Shown: one piece after another, positions 62,101 to 64,000 of the stretch | Position numbering within the stretch: the stretch's first letter is position 1 | Layout: the number at the start of each line of letters is the position of its first letter | Origin: Nemopilema nomurai | Taxonomy: Eukaryota; Cnidaria; Scyphozoa; Rhizostomeae; Rhizostomatidae | Direction of reading: 5' to 3' | NCBI GenBank assembly: GCA_003864495.1 | Contig: ML133498.1 | Span: 692,918-756,917, forward strand | Length of the DNA: 64,000 nucleotides | The notes under the pieces: generated by a model | The model's database searches: none | What the model was told of the DNA's origin: nothing | What the model saw: the letters and a program-made list of their open reading frames with translations, nothing else | Position numbers and translations under genes: made by a program

Positions 62101-63793
62101 TCTTAGGTTTTGCCACAAATATCACAACCTTCTTTTGTATCTAGTTAGTGTGGTGAGTCAGGAAAAGGCAAGACATCACGTGTTCAAAGTATATTCAGTC
62201 ATTTTCACACATTTGTTCATATCTATAGGTAACTTTGTTTGAATAACGTGTTATGGGTCTTATTAAAGAAGCAAGTTGCATCTATCTTAAATACTTAGGT
62301 CTTGAAATATAGCTCTAGATGTTGTTGGAAGTGCATGGTTAAGCGTCTCATTGGCGTAGCTATTCTCCCTAATTTCCATGGTCATTTTTGTTCTTTTTGC
62401 AGACTTCCATATGAGACAATATTTGGTGGCGTTGGTGCATTCAAAAAAGCTGACTTTCAGAAAGTGAATGGTTTTTCAAATATGTTTTGGGGATGGGGCG
62501 GAGAGGATGATGATCTCTATGCAAGGTAGCAATAAATTGGCTATTTCGAAATTTCACTTCAATCACATCACAACTGGCTCGAAGAAATCACATCACAACT
62601 GGCGGTTGAAAAAGATACCTAATTTTGCTGCCACTTTGTCACAGGACTTTATTTAAGACAACCAACGATGTGAAAATACCCTGCCAGCTTCCTTAGAACC
62701 CAAATCATAGATTTCACTTTTAAGAAAGTGAAGACTGCATCTGAGTAAACTTTATTGTATTAACGCATTTCTAATTTTGCTTACTGAACTTTGATAAGTT
62801 TAAAGCTTTTGGCTCTGTATTATTTTCTGTTATTGTTGGCAACACGTGTGTCAGCTAAGTGTAGGTCCTTTTTCTCCAACCTGTAGATATTAGGGAAAGA
62901 CAGTTTTAAGCAAAGACCCTTAATTTGTGTTAAATATGGGTATAAGGGCATGTAAACAGAAGCAGATAGTTTCACTTCTCGAGCCCTTCCTTTGATGGTA
63001 GCTGGCGTTTAATGTATTATTTTGCACTCTACAAAGCACCTGGTTTCTTTGGCTTCTTTTGATAGAATCAATGCGAAAGGACTCCGACTTACTCGACCGT
63101 CAATGACCGTGGGAAGGTATACGATGGTTAAGATTCACCATTTCCAAAGTCACGGAGCGGACCCAAACAGGTTTATATTTTATTAATCTAAAGAATTTTT
63201 CATTCTAATTTTTAATTGTATGGTAAATAGGGCTTATTTATTTGATGCTTTATCTCCAATTCTAAACATACAGTCCTTTTATTAAAGTGTCTTAGACCAG
63301 TTTTCAATTTCAAGCTAATATTATATTCATTATCCTTCCTGCCATTTAAATCAATGCCTTATACAGGCAGATGCAGAAAGTTGTGCCGATAATGTGGCTT
63401 GTCCTTGCTAAGGAAACCATCGCTGGCTTGTTTGCCGATGCCTTTCTCTCAAACGGAGACTGGTGAGGGTTGGCTTCCCTGAATACGGTCCCTTGAACCG
63501 ATAAGCACCGGCAGACAGTTCTAGTAGGAATGCGTACTACCCTCGCCTAAGAAGTTCATTTGCTGACACCCTTCTGTTCTTCAAAAATTTCGTTTTTGTT
63601 TTGTTGAATTTTTTCGATCGATAAATGTTTGTTATAATTGTGATTTAGATTGAACTTGTTGCAAAACTCAGCAGAAAGAATGGAGTCAGACGGACTCAGT
63701 TCGCTAAAGTACAAGCTAAATAAAAAAATGGAGCTGCCTTTGGTGACTGTTTTCAATGTGCAGCTGGCGAAGGCTATGTACGAAGGAAGTTGA
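59121..63793 (+). CDS. Beta-1,4-galactosyltransferase (glycosyltransferase family 7), complete
   Basis: Exons: 59121-59559, 59983-60113, 61376-61680, 62403-62525, 63066-63170, 63649-63793; phases match and give 415 residues. It is a type II membrane protein: MSRLRLLLWITF starts a signal anchor (residues about 4-26), followed by a Lys/Pro/Ser-rich stem to about residue 145, then the lumenal catalytic domain. Family landmarks are KDCVADV, VAVIIPFRKRE, FNRAGLFNIGF, the metal-binding DVD in FIFTDVDLLPEDD, the acceptor-site WGWGGEDDDLY and the metal ligand His in KIHHFQSHGADPN, ending with SDGLSSLKYKL. These enzymes transfer galactose from UDP-galactose to terminal GlcNAc (or glucose/xylose) in the Golgi. 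The motifs fit the B4GALT1-6 group rather than B4GALT7; the exact paralogue and acceptor cannot be told. The ATG follows a 5' UTR acceptor at 59091-59092. Confidence 0.93.
60480..60630. repeat. Degenerate repeat with recurring TAATAGAGGGGTG motif
   Basis: An intron of the galactosyltransferase gene carries several degenerate copies of a GTAATAGAGGGGTG / GTGCCCACAATAGAG motif between about 60440 and 60630. They look like a decayed interspersed element rather than a clean tandem array. Confidence 0.4.
63367..63466 (+). other. Possible extra exon of the galactosyltransferase gene (stop-containing)
   Basis: A TTATACAG acceptor in the same phase as the real last exon is followed by 33 open codons starting QMQKVVPIMWLVLAKE and a stop at 63464-63466. 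A GTGAGG donor starts at 63463. Using it as a cassette would also create a stop at the next junction. Either use removes the SDGLSSL end of the enzyme. It does not match the family, which reads directly from the 63170 donor to the 63649 acceptor, so it is either chance or a regulatory poison exon. Confidence 0.25.
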
Positions 63794-63954
63794 GGACAAA
63801 GGGATTTGATTCGGACCCAACAAATCCGCGACAAAGCTTGGAAATTGGGGCATCCGAAGAACGGCCAAAATGACCCAATTTTCGCACCATTTGAATGATT
63901 CTACGACACCATAATTTTATTTTATTGCAAGAACAGTATTGTCAAAGTTCTGTA

Positions 63955-63960
63955 AATAAA
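63955..63960 (+). promoter_or_regulatory. Polyadenylation signal AATAAA of the galactosyltransferase gene
   Basis: A canonical AATAAA lies about 160 bp after the stop codon. The downstream TATCTGTTTTAATC is a weak U-rich element. No other AATAAA lies between the stop and this site. Confidence 0.75.
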
Positions 63961-64000
63961 CTGGGAAAGAATTCATCGTTATATCTGTTTTAATCAGAAG

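Overview
This is eukaryotic, almost certainly metazoan, nuclear DNA. It is AT-rich, has many short exons with GT/AG borders, large introns, minisatellites and a MITE, and contains no bacterial operons, rRNA or recognisable tRNA. Gene content plus the style of the interspersed repeats suggests an early-branching animal, most likely an anthozoan cnidarian (coral or anemone). The phylum is inference. I recognise four protein-coding genes, whose exons I joined by hand using splice motifs, reading-frame phase and remembered family sequences.

Layout, left to right. (1) About 4.67-24.5 kb, minus strand: the 5' part of a large Trio/Kalirin-type gene. Nineteen exons in consistent phase encode a short basic N-terminus, a SEC14 (CRAL-TRIO) domain and about seven spectrin repeats. 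The catalytic RhoGEF part should lie beyond the left edge, so bases 1-4673 look like intron. (2) 27.86-36.23 kb, minus strand: a complete nine-exon homologue of vertebrate KIAA2012. It has a conserved N-terminal module, a long disordered acidic/basic middle and a very long charged helix at the C-terminus. (3) 38.87-47.53 kb, minus strand: a cyclin-dependent kinase of the PFTAIRE class (CDK14/CDK15 type) with a complete catalytic domain over 15 exons. Its first coding exon was not found. (4) 59.12-63.79 kb, plus strand: a complete six-exon beta-1,4-galactosyltransferase, with a polyadenylation signal near the window end. The 11.6 kb between the kinase and the galactosyltransferase holds no convincing exon, but it does hold a Harbinger-like MITE.

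The genes do not form a functional unit. The notable arrangement is CDK15-type kinase followed by the KIAA2012 homologue in the same orientation; as I remember the human map (2q33) these two also lie near each other, so this may be an ancient conserved linkage. Other points of interest are a splice acceptor tandemly copied four times in the Trio-like gene, an excess of the exact CRE palindrome TGACGTCA, a perfect 4 x 90 bp intronic minisatellite, and an apparent stop-containing extra exon in the galactosyltransferase gene. I found no evidence for an entirely new biological system.
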